Assembly (NCBI GenBank): GCA_963698645.1
Contig: CAVORP010000009.1
Coordinates: forward strand, 434,001-498,000
Source: Ovoidimarina sp963698645
Lineage (GTDB): Bacteria > Pseudomonadota > Alphaproteobacteria > Rhodobacterales > Rhodobacteraceae
DNA: 64,000 nucleotides
Direction: 5' to 3'
In this document: positions 19,624-28,107 of the stretch, one piece after another
Numbering within the stretch: the first letter of the stretch is position 1
Layout: every line of letters begins with the position of its first letter
Translations under genes and position numbers: made by a program
The notes under the pieces: generated by a model
Told to the model about the DNA's origin: nothing
Databases searched by the model: none
Seen by the model: only the letters and a program-made list of their open reading frames with translations

Positions 19624-19789
19624 GACCGGATCGCGTCAGTTCCAGAGCGCCTCTCGTGTTGTCTCGACATCCGAGCACTCTGCGCAACCGGACTCGATCA
19701 GGGAACTTCCAAAGGTGGCTGTGTCGCAAGATCGCTTGACGTGATGCATAACGACCAATCAGGTCTGTCCGTGCGTCTCTCAAAGTGGG

Positions 19790-20260
19790 TCAGCTGCAGA
19801 CCTGGAATTTCACCACGCCCGAACCGGAACCGAACCGCTGCATGGTGTGTTTCTCGATGTCGATGAGATAGCCGTCACCTCCCAGGTTGTTGGTGCAGCA
19901 GCCCGCGCAGTCCGAGTCGGAGCACAAATCGAGCACTTGAACGACGATCTCCCGTCCACCCTGTCGTAGCCGCAAGTGCTTTCCGCCAACCGGCGCCAGT
20001 GCTTCTGATGGACCGCCGCGATGTTCGTGCGTGCCACCCAATCCTCGGTCTTCTTGCCCTGCACGCCGTAGAATTGTCCGGCCCATTTGCAGCCGTTGTA
20101 CTTGACGCATTCCACGCTGCCCGGGATCAGGGTAGCTCTCGTAGTTGGTCAGCGCCGCGCTCTGCCATTCGCCTTCGCAGGTCACATCCGCCACCGCCGC
20201 GGGCGCGAAAAACATAAGTGTAAGGAACAAGATCGGCTTGAGCACCCTCGGCATCGTCAT
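19790..20260 (-). pseudogene. Broken small secreted cysteine-rich protein
   Basis: Starts well: ATG at 20260 behind GAGGAGA, then a signal peptide (ILFLTLMFFAPAAVADV) and a mature start DVTCEGEWQSAALTNYES. A frame change near 20115 gives ECVKYNGCKWAGQFYGVQ and NIAAVHQKHW, and another near 19945 gives LCSDSDCAGCCTNN and YLIDIEKHTMQRFGSG. The combined product would be about 155 residues with at least eight cysteines. The DxC/D-x-C-x-G-C-C and NIAAVH-like segments recall small double-psi barrel (barwin/expansin-like) proteins, but that is a tentative reading. It follows the polysaccharide pseudogene convergently and may have belonged to the same envelope locus. Confidence 0.6.
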
Positions 20261-20656
20261 ACTGCTCTCCTCGATCCGGGAAATATGGTCGTTTCTCCTT
20301 GTTCCATTTTCATAAGACTCGAGCGACGGCCGGCTCTTCTTAAGTTGGGTTTGTGTGATGAGCCCGGATCGCTCGCGGCAACCTGCCAATCGGTGATGCG
20401 AGATCTGTCTCGAAAAGGCCTCTCACCGAACTCAGCTAGTTTCTCTCTCGTTTCGTCACATCAACACGCCTTGTCTGTCGTGCCAAAAACCCCGTCGGCA
20501 AACCGTCTGAAATACCGTGAGAAGCCTAGGGACAAAAACGATCAATATTGTGTTCATATTGCGATTTCCATATGGAACCTCGGTATCAGCAAGAAACCGC
20601 CCACATGTCGGTCAAACTGAACGAACCAGTTTCAGCAAGGACAGTAACGCTGTCCC
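20261..20656. other. Gene-free stretch beside transposase remnant
   Basis: No convincing gene. The only structure noticed is a hairpin GGACAG-TAACG-CTGTCC at 20639-20655, immediately after the stop of the IS6-type remnant. It could be a terminator without a T run. No terminal inverted repeat of the insertion sequence could be recognised. Confidence 0.35.
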
Positions 20657-21360
20657 TTATCCCGCGCAGGGCCCCCGCCACTCGGCGAGAGCGGCGGCGC
20701 GGTCCTGCTCGAACAGAGATCGGCCGGAAAGGCTGCGGTCGCTGTTCAAGCGGTTTCGGACGGAAGCTTGGACGGACGCGAGCTTTTGAAGACGTTGCAT
20801 GCGCTGGATTCGGAGCACCGCCCGCTCCCGTCGTCGGAACGCAAGGTGCGAGTTCCCCGCACGGTTGTTCAGCAAGCGGCCTGCTCCCTGCCCGCCCTCT
20901 ATACGATCCCCCATCGCCGCGCCGCAGGACCGCAGCTTATCCGTCACGGGGATCTCGGCTCAGCCATGCTTTTTCGGTGCTTTCGTAAGAATTCTTGGCG
21001 CGACCTTCTTGTCTCGCGCCTTCGTCACAAAGCTCTCCCGCACGTCGCCCTCGTGATCGATGCCCCTCCCCCAAAGGTGGTGCCGCTCGCCGCCGATCTT
21101 CACGACGATTTCGTCCAGGTACCAACGCCAGCGGCCGTATATCATGCGTTCGATACGACATTTCGGGATCTCCGAGGCGAAGATCGGGCCAAACCTGTGC
21201 CGCGAAAACCGAACCGTCTCGTGGCTGACTTCGACACCGCTTCGTACAGCAGGTCCCGCACATTCCGGAGCGACAGCGGGAACCGGACGTAGAGCATCAC
21301 CGCCAAGCGAATGATCTCCGGCGAAGTCTTGAGATACTTCAAAGGTCAGCTTTTGGTCAT
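20657..21360 (-). mobile_element. IS6-family transposase remnant, inactivated
   Basis: An IS6 (IS26-like) DDE transposase spread over three frames. It begins ATG-ACC-AAA-AGC-TGA at 21360, so the fifth codon is a stop, then reads LKYLKTSPEIIRLAVMLYVR. It shifts to GVEVSHETVRF, WYLDEIVVKIGGERHHLW and IDHEGDVRESFVTKARD, then shifts again to VTDKLRSCGAAM and LNNRAGNSHLAFRRRERA, ending RAAALAEWRGPC. The catalytic glutamate expected in N-N-R-A-E-N-S-H is glycine here. No intact ends were found. It separates the decayed polysaccharide genes from the intact exporter operon and is a plausible agent of rearrangement. Confidence 0.85.
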
Positions 21361-21447
21361 GCTCGGGTGCGAACAAGCGCTCTGCCGCGCCTCAAGCCGC
21401 GTTCTTCCGACACAGCCCCACCAAACAGCGAAACAGAGCAAGACGAT

Positions 21448-21477
21448 ATTGATTTAATCAATCGTTTGATTGATAAT
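21448..21477 (+). promoter_or_regulatory. Promoter and tandem palindromic operator of the TetR-exporter operon
   Basis: ATTGATTTAATCAAT (21448-21462) and ATCAATC-GTTT-GATTGAT (21457-21474) are overlapping inverted repeats, typical of TetR-family operators and much more AT-rich than the surroundings. They coincide with a fair sigma-70-type promoter, TTGATT (21449-21454), 17-base spacer, GATAAT (21472-21477). The regulator ATG at 21484 is only six bases past the -10 box, so the message may be leaderless. Autorepression by the downstream TetR protein is inferred. Confidence 0.6.
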
Positions 21478-21483
21478 TCCTTC

Positions 21484-22125
21484 ATGGATCGCACCCAAGA
21501 CAGGAACAACACCCAAGCCAGCCTTATCAAGGCAGGCCTGCATCTCTTCGGGCACAAAGGCTACGAGGGTACATCGACGCGGGAACTCGCAGCACACGCA
21601 AAGACCAATATTGCTTCCATCAATTACCATTTCGGAGGCAAGGCCGGGCTGCGCACCGCATGCACCATGGCAGTCACAGGACGCTTGAGCGATGTGCTGG
21701 ACAACGCAGGTATTCTGGAAGCCCCCGAAACGGCCGAGGATGCCGCGAACCAGATCGAACGCCTTGTCCGGGCCTTCGTCGAACTCATCGTCGGCAAGCC
21801 CGAGGCACAGGACATGGTGGCCTTCATGCTTCGCGAGATTGTCGGCCCCGGAGAGATAGCCGAGGCGGTCTACGAAAACTTTGTCGAGCCTCGGCACAAG
21901 GCGCTATGCGCCCTTTGGGCAGCGGCAACCGGGCGAGATCCGAACAGCGACGAAGTCAAACTGGCGGTTTTCGCGGTGATCGGTCAGATCGTCTACTTTC
22001 GTATCGCATCGGCATTTGTCGTGCGGCGCATGGATTGGGACGCGATCGGCTCCACCGAAACGCAAAAGGTCGCGACAGCGGTCATTGCGAACCTTCGCGA
22101 CACCATCGAAAGGCAACGGCTATGA
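21484..22125 (+). CDS. TetR/AcrR-family regulator, CecR (YbiH)-like
   Basis: 213 residues. The helix-turn-helix is visible at about residues 18-50 (GLHLFGHKGYEGTSTRELA, TNIASINYHFGGKAGL). The C-terminal ligand domain carries MLREIVGPGEIAE, resembling the CecR-type domain. The open frame extends upstream to 21367 but that part has no regulator-like sequence, and the ATG at 21484 gives a normal TetR N-terminus. It overlaps the HlyD-family gene by ATGA and is followed by an ABC exporter, the same order as cecR-ybhGFSR in enterobacteria. Likely represses its own operon through the palindromes just upstream. Confidence 0.9.
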   Translation: MDRTQDRNNTQASLIKAGLHLFGHKGYEGTSTRELAAHAKTNIASINYHFGGKAGLRTACTMAVTGRLSDVLDNAGILEAPETAEDAANQIERLVRAFVELIVGKPEAQDMVAFMLREIVGPGEIAEAVYENFVEPRHKALCALWAAATGRDPNSDEVKLAVFAVIGQIVYFRIASAFVVRRMDWDAIGSTETQKVATAVIANLRDTIERQRL

Positions 22126-23072
22126 GCTTTTTCTGCAGCCTTCCTCTTGCCGCATCGCTCTTTGCGTCCTGCGCATCTCCCAGCCCGTTCGCCACTGGGT
22201 ATGTCGAGGGCGAGTTCATCCTTGTCGCACCGGTGGCGATTTCCCAGATCGGGCGTGTCGCAGTGGCGCGCGGCGACAGAGTCGAGGCGGGCGGTCTTCT
22301 TGTCGAAATGGAGCGGCGAGACACGGAGATCGCGGTCGCCGAAGCCGAGGCCGGACTTGCACAGGCGCAAGCGCATCTCGCGGACTTGCAGGAAGGAGAG
22401 CGGCCCGAGGAAATCGCAGTCATCGAGGCAAATCTTGCATCGGCCAATGCACAGGCCGTTGAAGCAGACCGCACACGCAATCGGGTGACAAGCCTGGCTT
22501 CGCGCGGTGCCGCAACGGCTTCGCAGCGCGATGATGCGATCACGGCGGCTCAGATTGCTGCCGCCCGGGTCGCCCAGATCGAAGCAGAGCTTGCCGTCGC
22601 GCGATTGCCGGCACGGCCTCAGGCCATTGCGCAGGCCGAGTCGGCCGTCGGTGCCGCGGAAGCATCGCTATCGAAAGCGAAGTGGAACCATGAAAAACGC
22701 ACGCTGACCCTGGCGCAGCCTGTGACGGTCTTCGATGTCATCCGCAACGAAGGAGAAATCGCGGGTCCGAGCGCCCCGGTCCTTTCGGTGCTGGGCGACG
22801 GTGCCGTCAAACTGCGGCTATACGTTCCCGAAACCCAGATTTCGGGGATCGCGATCGGCGAAACTCTTGAGGTTTCCTGCGATGGTTGTCCCGGCAATCT
22901 GACCGCTCGTATCACCTACATCGCGGCAGAGCCGGAGTTCACGCCGCCGGTCATCTATTCGCTCGAGAACCGTCAGAAGCTGGTCTACCTGATCGAAGCT
23001 CGCCCGGCGCAAGGACAAGCCCTGAAACCGGGTCAGATCGTCGATGTCGCGCTTCCCGGCGAACGCCAATGA
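22122..23072 (+). CDS. HlyD-family periplasmic adaptor, YbhG-like
   Basis: 316 residues. An N-terminal hydrophobic stretch ends in ASLFASCAS, possibly a lipobox with the cysteine near residue 17. Then come a beta-barrel/lipoyl half (GRVAVARGDRVEAGGLLVEM), a long alanine-rich coiled-coil hairpin at about residues 75-185, the returning lipoyl half and a barrel domain (LRLYVPETQISGIAIGE). This is the membrane-fusion protein of an ABC-type exporter. The start is the ATG overlapping the regulator stop; the larger upstream frame is not coding. Confidence 0.9.
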   Translation: MSFFCSLPLAASLFASCASPSPFATGYVEGEFILVAPVAISQIGRVAVARGDRVEAGGLLVEMERRDTEIAVAEAEAGLAQAQAHLADLQEGERPEEIAVIEANLASANAQAVEADRTRNRVTSLASRGAATASQRDDAITAAQIAAARVAQIEAELAVARLPARPQAIAQAESAVGAAEASLSKAKWNHEKRTLTLAQPVTVFDVIRNEGEIAGPSAPVLSVLGDGAVKLRLYVPETQISGIAIGETLEVSCDGCPGNLTARITYIAAEPEFTPPVIYSLENRQKLVYLIEARPAQGQALKPGQIVDVALPGERQ

Positions 23073-23992
23073 CTGCACCTGCCATTTCCGTGCAGAACCT
23101 GACCAAACGCTATGGCGACAAGACGGTCGTCGATGCGGTGTCCATGGACGTGGCTGTCGGAGAGATCATGGGTTTCCTCGGCCCGAACGGATCGGGCAAG
23201 ACCACGACGATCCGTTTGATGTGCGGCCTGTTGGAGCCCGATGGTGGCGGCGGGCAGGTGCTGGGCTTCGACATCCGTAAGGACCGACGCAACATCAAGC
23301 GCAAGGTCGGCTACATGACCCAGCGGTTTTCGTTCTACGAAGACCTGACGATCGAGGAAAACCTCCGGTTCGTGGCAGGCCTCTATGGGATGAATGACGT
23401 CCGGCGCGTCGTGGCCGATACGCTCGAGGACCTTGGTCTTTCATCTCGCCGGAGACAGCTTGCAGGGTCGTTGTCGGGCGGCTGGAAGCAGCGTCTTGCA
23501 CTGGCCGCCTGCATCATGCACCGCCCGGATCTCTTGATCCTCGACGAGCCGACGGCGGGAGTCGACCCGAAGGCGCGTCGCGAATTCTGGGACGAGATCC
23601 ACGCCCGCGCGCAGGGTGGTCTGACGGTACTTGTCTCGACCCACTACATGGACGAGGCGGAAAGGTGCCACCGGATCGGGTATATCTCCTATGGAAAACT
23701 CATGGCCAGCGGCACGGTGGAGGAGGTTGTGCGCAATGCGGGCTTAACCACGGTGGTCATAACCGGCGACAAGATCGCAGAGGTCGTAGGCAAGTTCCGG
23801 AGCGCCCCAGGTGTTGATCAGGTGGCACCATTCGGCGCGACGCTGCATGTGGTCGGACGCGATGCGGATGCTCTCAGAAAATCAGTCGGGGAGATTTGCG
23901 CCAGCACCGGGGTCAGGGCCGTGCCGGCCGAAACCAGCCTTGAGGATGTGTTCATCCAGCTCATGGGTGCATCACAGGACAACATGCAATGA
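23069..23992 (+). CDS. ABC exporter ATPase, YbhF-like single domain
   Basis: 307 residues: Walker A GPNGSGKTT, Q-loop YMTQRFSFYEDLT, signature LSGGWKQRLALA, Walker B LLILDEPTAGVDP, H-loop VSTHYMDEAERC. The W-K after LSGG is the variant seen in YbhF/drug-exporter ATPases. Enterobacterial YbhF is a tandem of two such domains; here there is only one, so the active exporter would use a homodimer. Coupled to its neighbours by ATGA overlaps on both sides. Confidence 0.92.
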   Translation: MTAPAISVQNLTKRYGDKTVVDAVSMDVAVGEIMGFLGPNGSGKTTTIRLMCGLLEPDGGGGQVLGFDIRKDRRNIKRKVGYMTQRFSFYEDLTIEENLRFVAGLYGMNDVRRVVADTLEDLGLSSRRRQLAGSLSGGWKQRLALAACIMHRPDLLILDEPTAGVDPKARREFWDEIHARAQGGLTVLVSTHYMDEAERCHRIGYISYGKLMASGTVEEVVRNAGLTTVVITGDKIAEVVGKFRSAPGVDQVAPFGATLHVVGRDADALRKSVGEICASTGVRAVPAETSLEDVFIQLMGASQDNMQ

Positions 23993-25122
23993 GCCGCTTC
24001 TTCTCTTTCGGGCGATTGCGCGCATTGCTGGCAAAGGAAACGATCCAGATGCGCCGGGATCGACTGACCTTCGCGATGATGTTGGGTATTCCGCTCTTGC
24101 AGTTGATGCTGTTCGGCTTTGCCATCAATACCGATCCAAAGGAATTGCCCGCGGCTCTTGTGGCACCTACGCAGGACCGGTTTACCCGTGCGATGGTATC
24201 CGCGCTGGAGCTGACGGGCTACTACCGCTTCATCGCTCCGGCGGCCACGGCGGCCGAGGCCGAGGAGATGATCGCGCGAGGTGATGTGGCATTCGTCGTG
24301 ACCGTACCCTCGGATTTTGGCCGCAGGGTCGAACGGAATGATGGCGCGACAATTCTGATCGAGGCGGATGCGACCGATCCGTCCGTTGCCTCCGGCGCGA
24401 TCTCGACGCTCGGGACTGTTGCCGCCGATGCGCTCAGGCGCGAAGCGGGGCTAGACGCAAGTGCCGGCAGCGGATCGAGCGGCCCGTCGATCATCGTTCA
24501 CAGGCGGTACAACCCGGAAGGCGTCACACAATACAACATCGTCCCCGGTCTTCTGGGAGTCATCCTGCAACTGACGATGGTCATGATGACGGCAATGGCT
24601 CTGACACGCGAAATCGAACGCGGCACGATGGAGAACCTTCTTTCGATGCCCGCGACACCGCTGGAAATCATGCTTGGAAAGGTCGTGCCCTACCTGGTGG
24701 TCGGCGGAGTGCAGGTCGTGGTGGTCCTGGTCGCGGCCAAGCTGGTGTTTGGCATCCCCTTCGTCGGCAGCCTCTCGCTGCTTCTCGCAGGAGTCTTCGT
24801 CTTCGTCCTGGCCCTTGTCATCCTGGGGTACCTGATTTCAACGGTCGCGCGAACTCAGATGCAGGCGATGCAGTTGACGTTCTTCTTCTTCCTGCCGTCG
24901 CTCTTGTTGTCGGGCTTCATGTTTCCCTATCGTGGAATGCCTGGCTGGGCGCAGAGCCTGGGGGAGATACTTCCACTCACTCATTTCCTCCGCCTGATCC
25001 GCTCCGTCATGCTGAAGGGCGCAGATTTGCAGACGGTTTCGGGGTCATTCCTCGCACTCGGCGCTTTTGTGGTCGTCCTGTCATCTCTGTCCTTGCTTCG
25101 CTTCCGCAGGACACTGGACTGA
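23989..25122 (+). CDS. ABC-2 type exporter permease, YbhS/YbhR-like
   Basis: 377 residues with one N-terminal helix, a long periplasmic domain (~residues 45-170), then five hydrophobic segments in the C-terminal half, including the ABC-2 signature region TREIERGTMENLLSMPATP and FMFPYRGMPGWAQ. Only one permease is present where E. coli has YbhS and YbhR, consistent with a homodimeric transporter. Ends 20 bases before the convergent acyl-CoA ligase stop. Confidence 0.92.
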   Translation: MSRFFSFGRLRALLAKETIQMRRDRLTFAMMLGIPLLQLMLFGFAINTDPKELPAALVAPTQDRFTRAMVSALELTGYYRFIAPAATAAEAEEMIARGDVAFVVTVPSDFGRRVERNDGATILIEADATDPSVASGAISTLGTVAADALRREAGLDASAGSGSSGPSIIVHRRYNPEGVTQYNIVPGLLGVILQLTMVMMTAMALTREIERGTMENLLSMPATPLEIMLGKVVPYLVVGGVQVVVVLVAAKLVFGIPFVGSLSLLLAGVFVFVLALVILGYLISTVARTQMQAMQLTFFFFLPSLLLSGFMFPYRGMPGWAQSLGEILPLTHFLRLIRSVMLKGADLQTVSGSFLALGAFVVVLSSLSLLRFRRTLD

Positions 25123-25142
25123 GTTTCTATCTGCGCCGGACG

Positions 25143-26801
25143 TTATGATGTCGCAGCCATCGGAATGGCCTTTGCTTGCTCCCGCAGAACGAATTTCTGG
25201 ATTTTCCCCGTCGAGGTTCTGGGAATTGCCGTGAACACGAAGCAGCCCGGAACCTTGTAGGCCGCAAGCTCTTTGCGGCACCAGTCTTTCATCATTCCCG
25301 CATCGGCCTTCTGGCCCGGCACAAGTTCGATAAAGGCGCAGGGGGTTTCGCCCCATTTCTCATGGGGCATGGCGACGACCGCCGCCACGGCGACGGCGGG
25401 ATGCCGATAAAGCGCTTCTTCGACCTCGATCGAAGAGATGTTTTCGCCCCCCGAGATAATGACATCCTTGGAGCGATCCTTGAGTTGGATGTAACCATCG
25501 GGATGCATGATCCCCAGATCACCGGAATGGAACCAACCGCCCGCAAAGGCCTCCCGCGTCGCTTCGGGATTGCGGAAATATCCTTTCATCACGACGTTTC
25601 CGCGAAACATGACCTCCCCCATCGTCTGGCCGTCACGCGGCACCGGCAGCATCGTAGCGGGGTCCAGCACGTCCAACTGTTCCAGCGGCAGATAGCGCAC
25701 ACCCTGACGGGATTTGAGCGCGGCCTGAAGCGCAGGAGGCAGATCGGACCAGTCTTTGTGCCAGTCATTCACAACGGCGGGGCCATATGTCTCGGTCAAA
25801 CCATATAGGTGGGTCACATCAAAACCGGCGGTCTTCATGTCCGCCAACAGCTTTTCCGGCGGCGGGGCGGCGGCAGTAAAGAACTGTACCGTGTGGTCAA
25901 GGTCACGTTTGACCGCATCGGGCGCCGAGATCATCAGCGACATCACGATCGGTGCGCCGCAAAGATGGGTCACACGCTCATCTGCGAGCGCATTCCAGAT
26001 CGGTTCGGCCCGCACCTGACGCAGGCAGACATGGGTGCCAATGATGGCGGAAAGGGTCCAGGGAAAGCACCAGCCGTTGCAGTGAAACATCGGCAGGGTC
26101 CACAGGTAGACCGCGTGTTTCGGCATGGAGGCCGTCAATGCATTTCCCTGCGCAAGAAGGTAGGCGCCGCGATGGTGCGACACCACACCTTTGGGATCAC
26201 CGGTCGTGCCGGAGGTGTAGTTGATCGAGATCGCGTCCCACTCGTCCTCGGGCATCAACCATGCGAAATCCGGATCACCTTCCGCCAGGAAGGCCTCATA
26301 GTCCTTCGCGTCGACCTCGGTCTTTGGCCCGTCAAACTGCGGATCATCGTATTGGATGAGGACGGGTTTGACCGTGGCCAGTGCCAGCGCTTCCTGAAGG
26401 AGCGGCATGAATTCCCGGTCCGCGATCACCACGCGCGACATGGCGTGATCAAGCTGAAAGGCGATGATGGCCGCATCCAGGCGGGTATTGATCGAATGCA
26501 GGACACCGCCGCACATCGGCACGCCGTAGTGGCATTCCAGCATCGCAGGGGTATTCGCCAAAAGCGCCGACACCGTGTCCCCCCGCTCGATTCCCATCTG
26601 AGCAAGCGCCGAGGCGAGTTGCCGCGACCGCGCATAGAACGCGGAGTAGCTGCGCCGCAGCGTGCCATGCACGATTGCGGTGTGGTCAGGAAACACTGTT
26701 GCTGCGCGCTCCAGAAAGGTCAGCGGTGTCAGGGGCTGATAATTCGCCGGGTTGCGATCCAGATCGGTATTGTAGGGGTTCGGCTTCATCGGATCAGACA
26801 T
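25143..26801 (-). CDS. Acyl-CoA synthetase (AMP-binding), DmdB-like
   Basis: 552 residues of the adenylate-forming family. Seen: the P-loop INYTSGTTGDPKGVV, the A5 motif HLYGLTETYGP, the A7 hinge WFHSGDLGIMHPDGYI, A8 KDVIISGGENISSIEVE, and the C-terminal lysine motif TSTGKIQKF. It activates a carboxylic acid to its CoA thioester. Length and motif wording are close to the fatty-acyl/MMPA-CoA ligases called DmdB in roseobacters, and the operon partners support this, but substrate cannot be proven. The ATG at 26801 lies in the last codons of the enoyl-CoA hydratase gene (ATGTCTGA overlap). Confidence 0.88.
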   Translation of the reverse strand: MSDPMKPNPYNTDLDRNPANYQPLTPLTFLERAATVFPDHTAIVHGTLRRSYSAFYARSRQLASALAQMGIERGDTVSALLANTPAMLECHYGVPMCGGVLHSINTRLDAAIIAFQLDHAMSRVVIADREFMPLLQEALALATVKPVLIQYDDPQFDGPKTEVDAKDYEAFLAEGDPDFAWLMPEDEWDAISINYTSGTTGDPKGVVSHHRGAYLLAQGNALTASMPKHAVYLWTLPMFHCNGWCFPWTLSAIIGTHVCLRQVRAEPIWNALADERVTHLCGAPIVMSLMISAPDAVKRDLDHTVQFFTAAAPPPEKLLADMKTAGFDVTHLYGLTETYGPAVVNDWHKDWSDLPPALQAALKSRQGVRYLPLEQLDVLDPATMLPVPRDGQTMGEVMFRGNVVMKGYFRNPEATREAFAGGWFHSGDLGIMHPDGYIQLKDRSKDVIISGGENISSIEVEEALYRHPAVAVAAVVAMPHEKWGETPCAFIELVPGQKADAGMMKDWCRKELAAYKVPGCFVFTAIPRTSTGKIQKFVLREQAKAIPMAATS

Positions 26802-27608
26802 CCTGCCACCGGGGCGCGCGTTTCTCGATGAAGGCACCGATGCCTTCTTCCGCGTCGCGGGCCAGCATGTTTTCCACCATCACACCGGAGGCGTAGGCAT
26901 AGGCGTCGGACAGGCTCATTTCGCGCTGCGCGTAGTAGGCGCGCTTTACCGATGGCCAGTGTCATGCTGGATTTGGAGGCGATCTTGCGGGCAATCTCCA
27001 TTGTCGCCTGCCGCAGCTCCTCGGGGGCAACCGCACGGTTGACCAGACCGATTTCCGCCGCGCGGGAAGCGGACGTCATGTCACCGGTCAACAGCATTTC
27101 CATCGCATGCTTGTTCGCGACGTTGCGCGACAGCGCCACCATCGGGGTGGAGCAGAACAGGCCGATATGCACGCCCGGCGTAGCTGAACTGAGCCGTGTT
27201 CGCAGCAATGGCGAGATCGCAACTGGCAACCAGCTGACAGCCCGCAGCGGTCGCAATTCCCGTGACTTCGGCAATGACAGGCTTGGGGCAATTCACGATG
27301 GCCTGCATGACGCCCGAACACAGCGCCATCACCTTGGTGAAATAGGCCCTGCCGCGATCGGCATCTGCCCGGCCCGCCGTCATTTCCTTCAGATCGTGAC
27401 CCGCGCAGAAGGCAGGCCCGTTCGCGGCCAGAATGATCACCCGGACCGCAGGGTCTGCACCGGCATCCGCAAATGCCGTGCCCAGCGCCGCCAGCATCGC
27501 CTCGGACAGGGCGTTGCGCCTGCCTGCATCATTCATGGTCAGGCGCAATACGCCATCATCATCCAACTCACGCAACAGGATGTCGCTGCTTTGCACGGCT
27601 TTTTGCAA
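26794..27608 (-). CDS. Enoyl-CoA hydratase/isomerase family protein, frame interrupted twice
   Basis: A crotonase-fold enzyme of about 270 residues. Seen: NDAGRRNALSEAML, the oxyanion segment FCAGHDLKEM, and AAGCQLVASCDLAIA. The frame then shifts near 27175, where TTCAGCTACG has one base more than expected, and continues HIGLFCSTPMVALSRNV and AAEIGLVNRAV. It shifts again near 26945, where GGTAAAGCGCGC again has one extra A, and ends AYYAQREMSLSDAY to MLARDAEEGIGAF. Both lesions are single extra bases in fully conserved sequence, so an assembly error is at least as likely as a dead gene. In a demethylation-like pathway it would hydrate an enoyl-CoA. Confidence 0.8.
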
Positions 27609-27630
27609 GTGTCAGATCCTCTTCGCGGCC

Positions 27631-28080
27631 TTACAGAATGTTGATTTCCACACTGTCCGCCAAGGTGTTGGCGATGAAGCAATAACGATGCGCCCGTTCC
27701 TGCATCTGCGCCAGTGCGGCGGCATCAACGTCGAAACCGGTGTCAAAACGCACCACCGGGTGCAGATCGATCCGTGTTACCGACATCTGGCCCTTGGCGT
27801 TCTTGCCAAGATGCGCCTCGGCATAATCATGATAGCTGGCCACCGGCCATCCCGCTTTGGCAGACAGCGCCAGAAATGTCATCATGTGGCAACTGGACAG
27901 GGCCGACGCGAGGGCCTGCTCGGGGTTGGTGTTTTCCGGTTTGCCGCCCCAATCCGGGGCGGCATCGACCTGAACCTCGTGGCTGTTATTATAGCGCACA
28001 ATATGCTCGGCCGAGTATTTACCGGGCACCAGGGCGGCTTCTGTACGATGCCAGTGCAGTTCGATTGCGAGGTCGGACAT
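27631..28080 (-). CDS. OsmC-like protein
   Basis: 149 residues of the OsmC/Ohr fold: NTNPEQALASALSSCHMMTF contains the N-terminal reactive cysteine, preceded by an SHEVQVDAAPDWGG strand. Peroxidatic OsmC/Ohr proteins use two cysteines; here the second expected cysteine is not evident (GWPVASYHDYAEAH region), so thiol-peroxidase activity is doubtful. It sits between the methyltransferase-like and enoyl-CoA hydratase genes with short spacing (27 and 22 bases), so it is cotranscribed. An organosulfur or electrophile-handling role is inferred only from position. Confidence 0.85.
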   Translation of the reverse strand: MSDLAIELHWHRTEAALVPGKYSAEHIVRYNNSHEVQVDAAPDWGGKPENTNPEQALASALSSCHMMTFLALSAKAGWPVASYHDYAEAHLGKNAKGQMSVTRIDLHPVVRFDTGFDVDAAALAQMQERAHRYCFIANTLADSVEINIL

Positions 28081-28107
28081 GGTTCAGGTCTCTGCTTTTG
28101 GGTGCGA

